Shown: one piece after another, positions 38,561 through 47,788 of the stretch
How the letters are laid out: each line of letters opens with the position of its first letter
How positions within the stretch are numbered: the first letter of the stretch is position 1
Assembly (NCBI RefSeq): GCF_023657445.1
Contig: NZ_JAGTWY010000001.1
Location: forward strand, 186,001 to 250,000
Length of the DNA: 64,000 bases
Direction of reading: 5' to 3'
Source: Marinobacter sediminum
Lineage (GTDB): Bacteria > Pseudomonadota > Gammaproteobacteria > Pseudomonadales > Oleiphilaceae
Program-made: the position numbers and the translations under genes
Notes under the pieces: generated by a model
The model's database searches: none
Told to the model about the DNA's origin: nothing
The model's input: only the letters and a program-made list of their open reading frames with translations

Positions 38561-38980
38561 ATGAGAAAAGCGACCAACCCTCTGAGCCGTCTCGCAATTG
38601 CAGCCGGCGCCGCTTTTATGCTGGGGCTTGCGCCCGCAGCCTATGCAGATGAAACCGTTGCTCTCAAGAATGCGCTTTATGGAGCGGGGTACAGCATCAC
38701 GAATGTCAGTCCCGAGATGGACGATGCGACCCGCTCGGCTCTGACGAAGTTTCAGAACGATAACGGCCTGCAGGCAACCGGGATTCTCAATGACGAAACC
38801 AAAGAAGCCCTGGGGATGATTTCGGTTCAGGTCGCTGCAGCATCCTCTGCATCGGCTGGGGCCAATACGGACTCAAGCACCTCCGTGGAAGCTCAGTCCG
38901 CAGCTCCCGCAGAGCCGGAAGCTGACGCCGAGGAAGAGGCTATTGAAGAAGATGATGACGGTGGCTGGTCACTTTGGTAA
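38561..38980 (+). CDS. Small secreted peptidoglycan-binding domain protein
   Basis: A 139-aa product with a signal peptide (MRKATNPL, hydrophobic core, APAAYA before Asp30), then one PG_binding_1-type domain (about residues 32-85, with LTKFQNDNGLQATGILNDETKEAL), a Ser/Ala/Glu-rich linker, and a very acidic end closing in GGWSLW. AGGTGA is 5 bases before ATG 38561; an ATG at 38546 or GTG at 38552 are alternatives. No catalytic domain is present, so it is probably a wall-binding or accessory periplasmic protein. A terminator follows. Confidence 0.78.
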   Translation: MRKATNPLSRLAIAAGAAFMLGLAPAAYADETVALKNALYGAGYSITNVSPEMDDATRSALTKFQNDNGLQATGILNDETKEALGMISVQVAAASSASAGANTDSSTSVEAQSAAPAEPEADAEEEAIEEDDDGGWSLW

Positions 38981-38994
38981 GCCGTGCTGGAAGC

Positions 38995-39030
38995 AAAAAA
39001 GCCCGCCAGGATACCTGAGCGGGCTTTTTT
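38995..39030. terminator. Bidirectional terminator
   Basis: AAAAAAGCCCGC (38995-39006) pairs with GCGGGCTTTTTT (39019-39030). It serves the peptidoglycan-binding gene on + and ilvD on -. Confidence 0.88.
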
Positions 39031-39046
39031 ATCGGTCCGACGATGC

Positions 39047-40882
39047 TCAGTCGAGCTTGCTCAGATCCCGGACGGCGCCTTTGTCTGCACTGGTGGCAAG
39101 CAGTGCGTAGGCTTTGAGTGCTGTAGAGACCTTCCTGTCCCGGGCCAGCTCGGGCTTCCATCCCCGGGCGTCACGGGCCTCCCGGCGACGATCCAGCTCG
39201 TATTGATCCAGCTCCACATTGATGCTCCGATTGGGAATGTCGATACGGATCAAATCGCCGTTCTCGAGCAGGCCAATGGCGCCCCCCGCTGCGGCTTCGG
39301 GCGAGGCGTGGCCGATAGAGAGCCCGGAGGTGCCACCCGAGAAGCGCCCATCGGTCAGCAGGGCACAGTCCTTACCGAGACCTTTTGATTTAAGGTAGCT
39401 GGTCGGGTAAAGCATTTCCTGCATGCCGGGGCCGCCGCGAGGGCCTTCGTACCGGATAATAACCACCTCTCCGGGTTTGACTTCGTCACTCAGAATGCCG
39501 GCTACAGCGGAATCCTGGCTCTCGAAGACCCGCGCCTTGCCCTCAAAAACATAGATGCTTTCGTCCACGCCGGCGGTCTTCACCACGCAGCCATCCAGTG
39601 CAATGTTGCCGTAAAGAACAGCAAGGCCACCTTCGGCGGAGTAGGCGTTCTCGACTGAACGGATGCAGCCGGTCTCACGATCTCCATCCAGCGTTGGCCA
39701 GCGCGTGCTCTGGCTGAAGGCGGTCTGTGTCGGAATGCCTGCTGGCCCCGCCTTGTAGAATTCCACAACGTCTGAAGTCGGGGAGCGCATGATGTCCCAG
39801 GTTTCCAGCGCCTCTTTCATGGTTTTGCTGTGCACCGTTGGCAGGTCAGTGTTGATCAGGTTGCCGCGTTCCAGCTCACCGAGAATGCCCATTATGCCGC
39901 CGGCGCGGTGTACATCTTCCATGTGATATTTCGGCGAGTTTGGCGCGACCTTGCATAGTTGGGGTACCGTGCGGGACAACTGGTCGATCTCGTTCAGCGT
40001 AAACGGCACCCCACCTTCCTGCGCGGCGGCCAGAAGGTGCAGAATGGTGTTGGTAGAGCCGCCCATGGCAATGTCCATCACCATGGCGTTTTCAAATGCC
40101 GCCATTGAAGCAATGCTCAGGGGCAGGACGCTGGCATCGTCTTCCTCGTAATAGCGGCGTGCGTTCTCCACAATCTGACGACCGGCTTTCAGGAACAGTT
40201 GCTCGCGATCGGAGTGGGTAGCCAGCATTGACCCGTTGCCTGGCAGCGCCAGGCCAATGGCCTCGGTCAGGCAGTTCATGGAGTTGGCGGTGAACATGCC
40301 AGAGCAGGAGCCGCAGGTCGGACAGGCGCTGCGCTCATATTCTGCGACTGTCTCATCATCGGCATTGGGATCAGCCGCGATGACCATGGCGTCTACCAGG
40401 TCGAGTTTGTGCTCTGACAGCTTGGTTTTGCCCGCTTCCATTGGGCCACCGGAGACAAAGATGGTCGGAATGTTCAGGCGCATGGCGGCCATGAGCATGC
40501 CCGGGGTTATTTTGTCGCAGTTGGATATGCAGACCAGGGCGTCCGCACAGTGCGCGTTGACCATGTATTCCACTGAATCAGCGATGATTTCGCGGGACGG
40601 GAGAGAGTACAGCATGCCGTCGTGGCCCATGGCGATGCCGTCGTCGACGGCGATCGTGTTGAATTCCTTGGCCACACCGCCGGCAGCTTCGATTTCGCGA
40701 CAGACCAGCTGGCCCAGATCTTTCAGGTGAACGTGGCCGGGGACAAACTGGGTGAAGGAGTTGGCAACCGCAATGATGGGTTTGCCGAAATCTTCATTTT
40801 TCATACCGGTGGCGCGCCAGAGGGCGCGGGCGCCGGCCATGTTGCGGCCTGCCGTGGATGTCCGCGAGCGATACTGAGGCAT
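39047..40882 (-). CDS. ilvD: Dihydroxy-acid dehydratase IlvD
   Basis: IlvD dehydrates dihydroxy acids in the valine/isoleucine pathway using an iron-sulfur cluster. The 611-aa protein starts [20 protein letters not shown] and contains [32 protein letters not shown], and [14 protein letters not shown] [15 protein letters not shown]. The cysteines for the cluster are present. ATG 40882 is preferred over an extension to 40930. It is divergent from the HDOD gene; the 172-base gap has no clear promoter that I can define. Confidence 0.97.
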   Translation of the reverse strand: MPQYRSRTSTAGRNMAGARALWRATGMKNEDFGKPIIAVANSFTQFVPGHVHLKDLGQLVCREIEAAGGVAKEFNTIAVDDGIAMGHDGMLYSLPSREIIADSVEYMVNAHCADALVCISNCDKITPGMLMAAMRLNIPTIFVSGGPMEAGKTKLSEHKLDLVDAMVIAADPNADDETVAEYERSACPTCGSCSGMFTANSMNCLTEAIGLALPGNGSMLATHSDREQLFLKAGRQIVENARRYYEEDDASVLPLSIASMAAFENAMVMDIAMGGSTNTILHLLAAAQEGGVPFTLNEIDQLSRTVPQLCKVAPNSPKYHMEDVHRAGGIMGILGELERGNLINTDLPTVHSKTMKEALETWDIMRSPTSDVVEFYKAGPAGIPTQTAFSQSTRWPTLDGDRETGCIRSVENAYSAEGGLAVLYGNIALDGCVVKTAGVDESIYVFEGKARVFESQDSAVAGILSDEVKPGEVVIIRYEGPRGGPGMQEMLYPTSYLKSKGLGKDCALLTDGRFSGGTSGLSIGHASPEAAAGGAIGLLENGDLIRIDIPNRSINVELDQYELDRRREARDARGWKPELARDRKVSTALKAYALLATSADKGAVRDLSKLD

Positions 40883-41054
40883 GTGTTCTGTTCTCTCTGT
40901 AGTTACCTGATAGGTGATACCTGATGGCATAGGGCAAAATCAGAGGATACCAGATTAGACTCCTATCGCATGGTTGTTTTGCCAGTCGGTCGTTACAATG
41001 TTTAACAGAAGCGAAAGATTACCCTATCGTTTGAACCAGACAAGGAGCTTGCCT

Positions 41055-42311
41055 ATGGCCGGCCAGGACAGCCTGCCTCTTCGTCGTCTTAAAGTGTTTC
41101 AGCCGCTAAATCGACTCACTGATGATCAGTTGGTCCTTCTTGCCAGTCGCGCTGAACGACGTTCTCTCGGTCCCGGCCAACGGGTTGTTGAACGTGGTGT
41201 TCGCGACGGGCTGGAATTTTTTCTGGTCAGCGGTCAGGTTGAGCTCGAAGCCGTTGATGGGCGTAAATCCGTGATTGATGCGGAGAGTGACAAGGCGCTT
41301 CATCCGATTGCGCGACTTCAGCCTCGAATGTACGACGTGACAGCCGTTAAACCTTGCGAGTTTCTCGTGGTAGAACAGGACATTCTCAACCAGATGCTGC
41401 GTTCGGCTCCGGTTGCCCAGGTCGAGATGGATTCCGGTGAAGGCACGGGTGGAGAGGAGAGTGAAGAGCATCACTTGTTGATGGAATTCTACTCTGAGCT
41501 CCGTTCCAATCAGCTCAAACTGCCCAGTGTTCCGGACGTGGCCTGGAAAGTCCGGCGTTTGGTGGATCGTGAAGAGTCAACCGCAGAACAGGTTGCAAAC
41601 GCCGTATCCGCCGACCCGGCCATCGCCGCCAAATTGGTGCGGGCATGTAACAGTCCACTCTATCGCGGTTTCAGTGATGTTCGTAATGTCCGTGAAGCGG
41701 TGGTTCGACTGGGGATGAGAACAACCCGGCAGCTGGTGACCGTGTTTTCCATGAGGGAGGTGTTCAAAACCCGGCAGGCACCCCTGCAGAGAGAAATGGA
41801 GAAGCTCTGGCGCCATTCGCGGGAAGTGGCAGCTCTGTGCTGGGTGCTGGCGGATCATGCCACACGTCTCAACCCTGAAGAAGCACTCCTGGCCGGCTTG
41901 CTGCACGATATCGGGGTTGTCCCCGTTCTGGTTCAGGCCGAGCACCATTCGAATCTGTTTGCCAACGAGGCCAACCTCCAGCATGCGATTGGGGAGCTCC
42001 GCGCCGATGTTGGGACTGCCGTTCTGGAAAGCTGGTCTTTCCCGCCAACCTTTATCAATGCGGTACGCTTTGCCGAAGAATGGCAGCACGAATGTCCCGA
42101 GTCGGAACCTCAGCTGACAGATGTGGTGATCGTGGCACAATTGCACGCCATGATCGGTTCCAGCCAGAATGCCGATCTGCCATCCTTTGATCAGGTGCCT
42201 GCGTATCGCCGGTTGGGTGAAATGGAACTGAACGCATCCCGAAGCCTGCAGCTTCTGACGGAAGCCCGCGCGCGCGTTGAGGAAGTTCAGCAACTGTTGT
42301 CGATTCGATAA
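41055..42311 (+). CDS. Cyclic-nucleotide-binding-like and HDOD domain signalling protein
   Basis: A 418-aa cytoplasmic protein. Residues about 20-120 resemble a CNB (CRP-type) sensor domain (SLGPGQRVVERG, FFLVSGQVEL). An acidic linker (EGTGGEESEEHH) leads to an HDOD domain (about 160-360: LPSVPDVAWKVRRLV, VSADPAIAAKLVRACNSPLY, LLAGLLHDIGVVPVL). HDOD domains are usually non-catalytic HD relatives used in bacterial signalling. The ligand is unknown. ATG 41055 has AAGGAG at 7 bases, whereas in-frame ATGs at 40974 and 40998 do not. It lies 37 bases before the Lon-domain gene. Confidence 0.82.
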   Translation: MAGQDSLPLRRLKVFQPLNRLTDDQLVLLASRAERRSLGPGQRVVERGVRDGLEFFLVSGQVELEAVDGRKSVIDAESDKALHPIARLQPRMYDVTAVKPCEFLVVEQDILNQMLRSAPVAQVEMDSGEGTGGEESEEHHLLMEFYSELRSNQLKLPSVPDVAWKVRRLVDREESTAEQVANAVSADPAIAAKLVRACNSPLYRGFSDVRNVREAVVRLGMRTTRQLVTVFSMREVFKTRQAPLQREMEKLWRHSREVAALCWVLADHATRLNPEEALLAGLLHDIGVVPVLVQAEHHSNLFANEANLQHAIGELRADVGTAVLESWSFPPTFINAVRFAEEWQHECPESEPQLTDVVIVAQLHAMIGSSQNADLPSFDQVPAYRRLGEMELNASRSLQLLTEARARVEEVQQLLSIR

Positions 42312-42348
42312 TCGTCTGGGCTGTATAACTTTTGGAGTCTGATTTCCG

Positions 42349-42942
42349 GTGACCGGTCCTGATATGAATGTACCTCTCTTTCCCCTGAATTCGATAGTCC
42401 TGCCCAGGGGAAGGATACCCTTGCAGCTGTTCGAGCCGCGATACATTGACATGCTTACACGCTGCCTCAAGGAGGATCGTGGTTTTGTCGTGGTCCTGTT
42501 ACGGGATGGCAACGAGACAGCTTCTACCGCTGCCTTCTACGACATCGGTACCTATGTACGCATTACTGATTTTCAGCAGCTTGAAAATGGCCTGTTGGGG
42601 ATAACTGTGGAGGGGGTTGCCAAGGTTTCCGTGGTTCGTAGCTGGCAACAGGAAGACGGCCTGAATATCGGCGACGTGGAAGTTCTGCTGGATGAGGCGG
42701 ATAGCAAAGTCCCGGGGCGTTTCAGTGAATTGCCTTCGGTTCTGCGGGCGCTCTCCCAACATCCTGTTATCCGTGATCTCGAGATGGAGGTGGATTACGA
42801 GGATGCGCGCCATGTCGGCTGGCGTCTTACAGAACTGTTGCCCCTGGACAAACAGGAAAAACAGAGACTTGTTGAGTTGCAGGACCCTCTGGAGCGGTTG
42901 AGTCGTTTGCAGGAATTGCTGGAAGCGCTGGAGGAAGGCTAG
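42349..42942 (+). CDS. Lon N-terminal (LAN) domain protein
   Basis: A 197-aa stand-alone substrate-binding domain of the Lon protease family: VPLFPLNSIVLPRGRIPLQLFEPRY and GLLGITVEGVAKV are typical. No ATPase or protease domain follows, so it is not Lon itself. The start is GTG 42349 with TGGAG about 11 bases upstream; ATG 42364 (MNVPLFPL) is an alternative. Its TAG shares CTAG with the stop of the opposing DedA-PAP2 gene. Confidence 0.85.
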   Translation: MTGPDMNVPLFPLNSIVLPRGRIPLQLFEPRYIDMLTRCLKEDRGFVVVLLRDGNETASTAAFYDIGTYVRITDFQQLENGLLGITVEGVAKVSVVRSWQQEDGLNIGDVEVLLDEADSKVPGRFSELPSVLRALSQHPVIRDLEMEVDYEDARHVGWRLTELLPLDKQEKQRLVELQDPLERLSRLQELLEALEEG

Positions 42943-44387
42943 ACCGGCCGATAGGCGATAAGCGCATTTGGCCAGGCAAGTACCAGATAGCCGATTGTGA
43001 AGGCAAACCACAACATCCCCGCGAGGACCAGGGTCAGGTCTGCACTGAGGTGAATCCGGTCAAAACGACTGTAGCTGGCCCGGACACCAGATGTAATAGC
43101 CAGTCCCAAAAGTATCCCCCCGATAATGTCCGTGAACCAATGCACCCCCAGGTACAGCCGGCTGATAGCGACGGGCAGTAAAGGTAGTGAGAACAGGACA
43201 TAGGTCTGCCAGCGTTTTCGATTACGCGTCTCGCCCGCCACGAAACTGGCGAGCAGGGTTACAAACACGGTAATGCCGGCGCTATGCCCGCTTGGAAACG
43301 AACCGGAAGTGGGAGGGCTCAATACTTCATCAGGACGGGGGATGCTCAAGGTGAATTTCAGTAGCCAGACCAGAACAATAGTCAGTAATGTGGCGGCGAC
43401 TATGTGAGCGGCAGCTGCATAATAGCCCCTGAACATGAGGGCCAGACAACCCAGTATGGCGGCTGCAACAAGCACCGGGGGATCACCCAGCAGTGTGGCG
43501 ACAATCGCGGGGCCATCCAGTAACGGTTGTCTCAACTGCTCGAACCATTCCAGTGCCAAATGGTTGAACGGTGTCAACACCTGCGTGTGGGTCGCCAGCT
43601 GACCCCATAAGAGCAGTAGGCCGGATGCTCCCGCTGCAAGCATGAAGGACGCCAGAGGAAACTCCCCCTCTTGCGCCGGGCGGGTATTCGTATAGAGGCG
43701 CCAGAAGCGGTGGGTGGCATCATAGTGTGCCATTGCGCGTTCCAGCCATGAATAAAAACGGCTGCCTTCACCGAGACCAAGTTGGAATCGAAACAGCACC
43801 AGATAAACCATCAGAAGCGTGGCGAGGCTAATTCCAATGACCGCGTAAAAGTGCGCTGGCGGTTGTATTTCACTGGCCAGTGCATTGCCCACCAGAAACC
43901 CTGGTAAAATATAGACTGGTGCCCAGCCCACGGCTGAAGCGACATTGAACGCAATAAACCGTTGCCAGGGCATGAGCAGGGCACCCGCTATCATCGGAAT
44001 GACCGGGCGAACAGGGCCCACAAAGCGACCAATAACAACGCTTTTGCCACCGTGTTGACGGAAGAAGTATTCTCCCTTGGCAATCAGTGCCGGAAAGCGA
44101 CTCAGGGGCCACACGGAGTCCAGTCTGCCCTGAAGCATTCGTCCGAGCGCAAAGCTGATGGTATCCCCGGCGATGGCGCCAAGCCCGGCCCAGATCAGTG
44201 CTGCTATCAGTGGCATGCCGGTCTGGCCCGCAAGGGCAGCAACTGCAAACAGGATGGCGACCCCGGGCACGATAATGCCGGCGATGGCCAGTGATTCGAC
44301 GAAAGCTGTGCTGAAAAGTGCGGCGGCCAGCCAGCCCGGATGGATGCTCAGCCAGGCTGAAAGGTCACCAAGCCAGCTGGTGCTCAT
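42939..44387 (-). CDS. DedA-PAP2 fusion membrane protein (predicted lipid phosphatase)
   Basis: The 482-aa protein joins two membrane modules. Residues 1-200 are DedA/SNARE-assoc type: Glu31 in VESLAIAGIIVPG and GRFVGPVRPVIPMIAG (120-135, Arg127). Residues 290-440 are PAP2 phosphatase with K344-x6-R351-P352, PSGH (365-368) and SR(409-410)-x5-H416-x3-D420, so all catalytic residues are present. DedA proteins include undecaprenyl-phosphate translocases and PAP2 proteins include undecaprenyl diphosphate phosphatases; a role in carrier lipid recycling is inferred. This fusion type is known elsewhere. The ATG overlaps the GGDEF-like gene stop (ATGA). Confidence 0.85.
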   Translation of the reverse strand: MSTSWLGDLSAWLSIHPGWLAAALFSTAFVESLAIAGIIVPGVAILFAVAALAGQTGMPLIAALIWAGLGAIAGDTISFALGRMLQGRLDSVWPLSRFPALIAKGEYFFRQHGGKSVVIGRFVGPVRPVIPMIAGALLMPWQRFIAFNVASAVGWAPVYILPGFLVGNALASEIQPPAHFYAVIGISLATLLMVYLVLFRFQLGLGEGSRFYSWLERAMAHYDATHRFWRLYTNTRPAQEGEFPLASFMLAAGASGLLLLWGQLATHTQVLTPFNHLALEWFEQLRQPLLDGPAIVATLLGDPPVLVAAAILGCLALMFRGYYAAAAHIVAATLLTIVLVWLLKFTLSIPRPDEVLSPPTSGSFPSGHSAGITVFVTLLASFVAGETRNRKRWQTYVLFSLPLLPVAISRLYLGVHWFTDIIGGILLGLAITSGVRASYSRFDRIHLSADLTLVLAGMLWFAFTIGYLVLAWPNALIAYRPV

Positions 44388-45382
44388 GTCGTAATGGTCT
44401 CTCCCGGGCTGAACCAGATAGAGTCCGCACCGCGTCTGTGGGCTTCCTCCATTGCCTGGTGGGCCCGTTTCCGAAGCCCGTCAGTGCGGGTGTCCCCGTT
44501 TTCACGGGTTGTGCAACCAAGACTGACGGTGGCTTTGCCGACAACTGGCCACTCGCGTTCTGCAATCGTCCGGCGAATACGCTCGGCAATCACCCTCACA
44601 CCCTCTTCGGGTGTAAACGGAAGAATGAGAAAGAATTCGGAATTGTTGAGGGTATACAGGGTGTCACCCGCACGTATCACGCCGAAAAGATGCTCTGTCA
44701 TGTGTCGGAACAGCTTGTGAATGCCCTCCTTGCCATGCAGGTCTTCCACTTCGGAGGCATAGTCAATGCTCAGATTAATCACTGAAAGCATATGGCCGGT
44801 GGCAATGGCCCTGCTGATTTCCTTCTGCAGGGTTTCATCCAGAAACCGAGCATTGTGCGCGCCGGTGACCGGATCGGTGATTGCCAGGTCCTCGGCTGAC
44901 TGGGCCATGTGGTCGTAATGCCAGATGTAAAGTGAAGCCGCAGTCAACAAAATAAACAAGCCGGCAATGATAGTCAGGGCATCGGCACTCGGCTCGCGGA
45001 TAAGCAACAAAATCGATGCGGGAACCAGCAGTAACAGGGAAAGCGTGACGCCTTGCCTGAGAGGCAGGATCAGCAGGTTGAGAACCAGCAAAGGCATGGC
45101 CCAGTGATTGATACCGGGGCTATCGAGAGTGGCCATGGCCGCGAGCAACCCACTGTTCAGGCCGGTCAGAATGACCAGGTGCCCCGGTGCCGATAATTGG
45201 TGTCGCCGGCAAATAAAGGTATAGGCGGTTCCTGCCAGCGTCAGCGCGGCCATGCCGGCGGCGAGATAAAACAACTCGTAAAAGCCATAGCGCAGATTCT
45301 GCATTGCGAGGATGAAGATAAACAGCGTGGCGAGGGCGTAGCCTATACTGTGGGTCCAGGTTCTCAGCCGTGTCTCGGTCAT
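44384..45382 (-). CDS. Membrane protein with degenerate GGDEF domain
   Basis: The 332-aa product has about five or six N-terminal membrane segments (15-155) and a C-terminal GGDEF-like domain starting at DPVTGAHNARFL. The signature is NNSEF (246-250) in place of GGDEF, and the first metal Asp position appears to be Ser205 (INLSID), so cyclase activity is unlikely. A nucleotide-binding or partner role is possible. Its ATG 45382 overlaps the upstream gene stop, and its stop overlaps the DedA-PAP2 start; the three genes form one tight unit. The frame open to 45433 is not needed. Confidence 0.8.
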   Translation of the reverse strand: MTETRLRTWTHSIGYALATLFIFILAMQNLRYGFYELFYLAAGMAALTLAGTAYTFICRRHQLSAPGHLVILTGLNSGLLAAMATLDSPGINHWAMPLLVLNLLILPLRQGVTLSLLLLVPASILLLIREPSADALTIIAGLFILLTAASLYIWHYDHMAQSAEDLAITDPVTGAHNARFLDETLQKEISRAIATGHMLSVINLSIDYASEVEDLHGKEGIHKLFRHMTEHLFGVIRAGDTLYTLNNSEFFLILPFTPEEGVRVIAERIRRTIAEREWPVVGKATVSLGCTTRENGDTRTDGLRKRAHQAMEEAHRRGADSIWFSPGETITT

Positions 45383-46395
45383 GATGCGGGTCCCTCGGCA
45401 GGAGCTTGGCCATGAGATGATGCCTGTCCCCATGCACTGTATGCCTGGGTACGGTTGCCACCCTGCTGCTGAGCCCGTCGCAGCGCGTTGGCAGCGCTTT
45501 GCTGCAGGCTGTCCGCATTGTCACCGATATTCAGGCCGGCAATACCGGTACTCAGGGTCAGTTTCATTCCATGGGATTCCAACAGTGTGCACAGGCCCTT
45601 ACGGATAACTTCTGCGCGTGCAATGGCGTCGCTCGTGGCAATGCCTGGCAGGATGACCAGAAACTGGAGATCTGCAACCCGATAATACGTATCAAAATCC
45701 CGGATCTGCGAGTGAAGGTAGCGGCCAATGCGCGGCAGGATTGAGCGGATATCTTCGTCCGGGTCATTGTCACTCAGGTGCGTGTCCAGTCCGATCATAA
45801 TGATGGACATGTCCGTACCTTCCCGTTCGCTCCGCTGAATCTCCTTGTGCAGATCAGCCGACAGATACTCGCGGCTTGCAGCCTGGGTCAGCTCATCGGT
45901 GCGCCTGAGGGGCGCGAGCTGGCGGGTCTTGTACTCTCGAAGGAAGATCAGAATGCCGGAGAGCAGGACAGTCAGCAAAAACGCACTGATCATCTGGTGG
46001 CGATCTGCAAGGCCGGTGGCCCATTGCGTCGCCACGACCGACAGGACGATGATCACGATCGTGGCAAGGGCCGCGATACTCCCCGGGACAAGTGCAAATG
46101 CCACAAGCGGGACCGCGTAAAGCCAGTGGCTCAGCGTCCAGGGGCCAGTCCAGAAGCTGGTCAGCAGAAGCAGCAGGAGTGCGACAAAAAACAGTTGCTG
46201 GATTCGGGGCCAGGGATTTTTCTCGCGACTGGAGTGAAAGCTTCGCCCACAGATAACGATGCCGGCAGCAGCGGCAGCTGTGGCAGAAGTCAGCGGCTCG
46301 CCCAGCACAGCACAGGCCGCGGCTATGGCAATCAGGGCCACGAATCCGGCCCGCGACAATCGGCTTAACAGGAATTTTTCGGCCAGCTGGGCCAT
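45379..46395 (-). CDS. Second membrane protein with degenerate GGDEF domain
   Basis: A 338-aa protein with about five or six membrane segments (residues 15-155) and a GGDEF-like domain beginning at RTDELTQAASREYL. The signature is replaced by ADLQF (241-245) and no clear RxxD inhibitory site precedes it, so it should not make c-di-GMP. It is the first gene of a three-gene overlapping unit. It is similar in plan to its neighbour, which suggests an old duplication, though the two are well diverged. Confidence 0.78.
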   Translation of the reverse strand: MAQLAEKFLLSRLSRAGFVALIAIAAACAVLGEPLTSATAAAAAGIVICGRSFHSSREKNPWPRIQQLFFVALLLLLLTSFWTGPWTLSHWLYAVPLVAFALVPGSIAALATIVIIVLSVVATQWATGLADRHQMISAFLLTVLLSGILIFLREYKTRQLAPLRRTDELTQAASREYLSADLHKEIQRSEREGTDMSIIMIGLDTHLSDNDPDEDIRSILPRIGRYLHSQIRDFDTYYRVADLQFLVILPGIATSDAIARAEVIRKGLCTLLESHGMKLTLSTGIAGLNIGDNADSLQQSAANALRRAQQQGGNRTQAYSAWGQASSHGQAPAEGPAS

Positions 46396-46442
46396 GTTGT
46401 CCTTCCTTTTCTGATACTCCCTAAATTGGCAGCTCGCAGCGG

Positions 46443-46448
46443 TATAAT
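46443..46448 (+). promoter_or_regulatory. Consensus -10 hexamer upstream of proA
   Basis: TATAAT, 87 bases before the proA ATG. No -35 match was found at the usual spacing. It is the only promoter-like element in the 139-base divergent gap. Confidence 0.35.
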
Positions 46449-46534
46449 ATCTGTTTGGGGTGCGTACTTGAAACGGGAAAGGTAAAGTTAGGCCCTTATT
46501 CCTGAATTCTGCTTGTAAATATGAAGGTAAACAG

Positions 46535-47788
46535 ATGGATATTGCAGCTTACATGACCGAGGTCGGGCAGCAGGCGCGTGCAGCCGCAACGCTGGTTGCG
46601 CGCTCAACCACGGCTGTGCGCAATCAGGCGCTGCTTGCTACTGCGGATGCGCTTGATTCGGCCCGAAGCGAACTCTCCATGGCGAATAGCAAGGATCTTG
46701 AAAAAGGTCGCGAAAACGGCCTCGACGCGGCAATGCTTGACCGTCTGGAACTAACGCCTCAGCGCATCGATACCATGATCGAGGGGTTGCGGCAGGTGGC
46801 CTCCTTGCCCGATCCGATTGGCGAGATCACCGGCATGACTTATCGTCCGTCCGGCATTCAGGTGGGAAAAATGCGGGTGCCGCTCGGCGTGATCGGTATC
46901 ATCTATGAATCCCGTCCCAATGTGACCGTGGAAGCGGCCAGTCTGTGCCTTAAATCGGGCAATGCCACCATTCTGCGAGGGGGTTCCGAGTCTATACACT
47001 CCAACCAGGCCATTGCCCTCTGTCTGGCCCGGGGTCTGGCGGAAGCAGGCTTGCCGGAGACTGCGGTTCAGGTGGTCAAGACGACGGATCGGGCTGCTGT
47101 GGGTGAGTTGATTACCATGCCCGAATTTGTGGATGTGATCGTGCCCCGGGGTGGCAAAGGGCTTATTGAGCGAATCAGCCGGGATGCCCGGGTGCCGGTT
47201 ATCAAGCATCTGGACGGTGTATGCCACGTCTACATCGACAGTCACGCCGATCCGGAGAAGGCACTTAAAGTGGCAGTAAACGCCAAAACCCAGCGTTACG
47301 GCACCTGTAACACGATGGAAACCCTGCTGGTGGATCGCGAAATTGCCGAGGATATTCTGCCGTTGCTGGCGTCCTCATTCGTGGAGCAAGGTGTGGAACT
47401 GCGCGGCTGTGAAGAAACCCGCGCCATCATTGAAGCCGTTGATGCAACCGAGGACGACTGGGAAGCTGAGTATCTGGCGCCGGTATTGGCGGTGCGTGTC
47501 GTGGATGGCCTGGACGGCGCCATTGAGCATATTAATCGATACAGCTCACAGCACACCGACAGCATTGTTACTGAAAACTACACTCGCGCCCGTCGGTTTA
47601 TCACCGAGGTGGATTCCAGTTCGGTCATGGTGAATGCGTCCACACGCTTTGCTGATGGCTTCGAGTATGGTCTGGGGGCTGAGATCGGTATCTCGACCGA
47701 CAAGATCCACGCCCGCGGTCCGGTGGGGCTGGAAGGGCTGACGTCGCAGAAGTATGTGGTGTTCGGTGACGGTCATATCCGGACCTGA
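46535..47788 (+). CDS. proA: Glutamate-5-semialdehyde dehydrogenase ProA
   Basis: ProA reduces glutamyl 5-phosphate in proline synthesis. The 417-aa enzyme has [20 protein letters not shown] in pieces ([14 protein letters not shown]), [11 protein letters not shown], and the catalytic cysteine in [14 protein letters not shown]. The ATG follows AAGGTAA. The TGA overlaps the nadD ATG by one base. proA upstream of nadD and rsfS is the Pseudomonas-type arrangement. proB is not in this window. Confidence 0.96.
   Translation: MDIAAYMTEVGQQARAAATLVARSTTAVRNQALLATADALDSARSELSMANSKDLEKGRENGLDAAMLDRLELTPQRIDTMIEGLRQVASLPDPIGEITGMTYRPSGIQVGKMRVPLGVIGIIYESRPNVTVEAASLCLKSGNATILRGGSESIHSNQAIALCLARGLAEAGLPETAVQVVKTTDRAAVGELITMPEFVDVIVPRGGKGLIERISRDARVPVIKHLDGVCHVYIDSHADPEKALKVAVNAKTQRYGTCNTMETLLVDREIAEDILPLLASSFVEQGVELRGCEETRAIIEAVDATEDDWEAEYLAPVLAVRVVDGLDGAIEHINRYSSQHTDSIVTENYTRARRFITEVDSSSVMVNASTRFADGFEYGLGAEIGISTDKIHARGPVGLEGLTSQKYVVFGDGHIRT

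Noticed and set aside
41577..42512. 311-aa minus-strand frame opposite the HDOD gene
   Set aside because: It runs across two real + strand genes and shows no domain.
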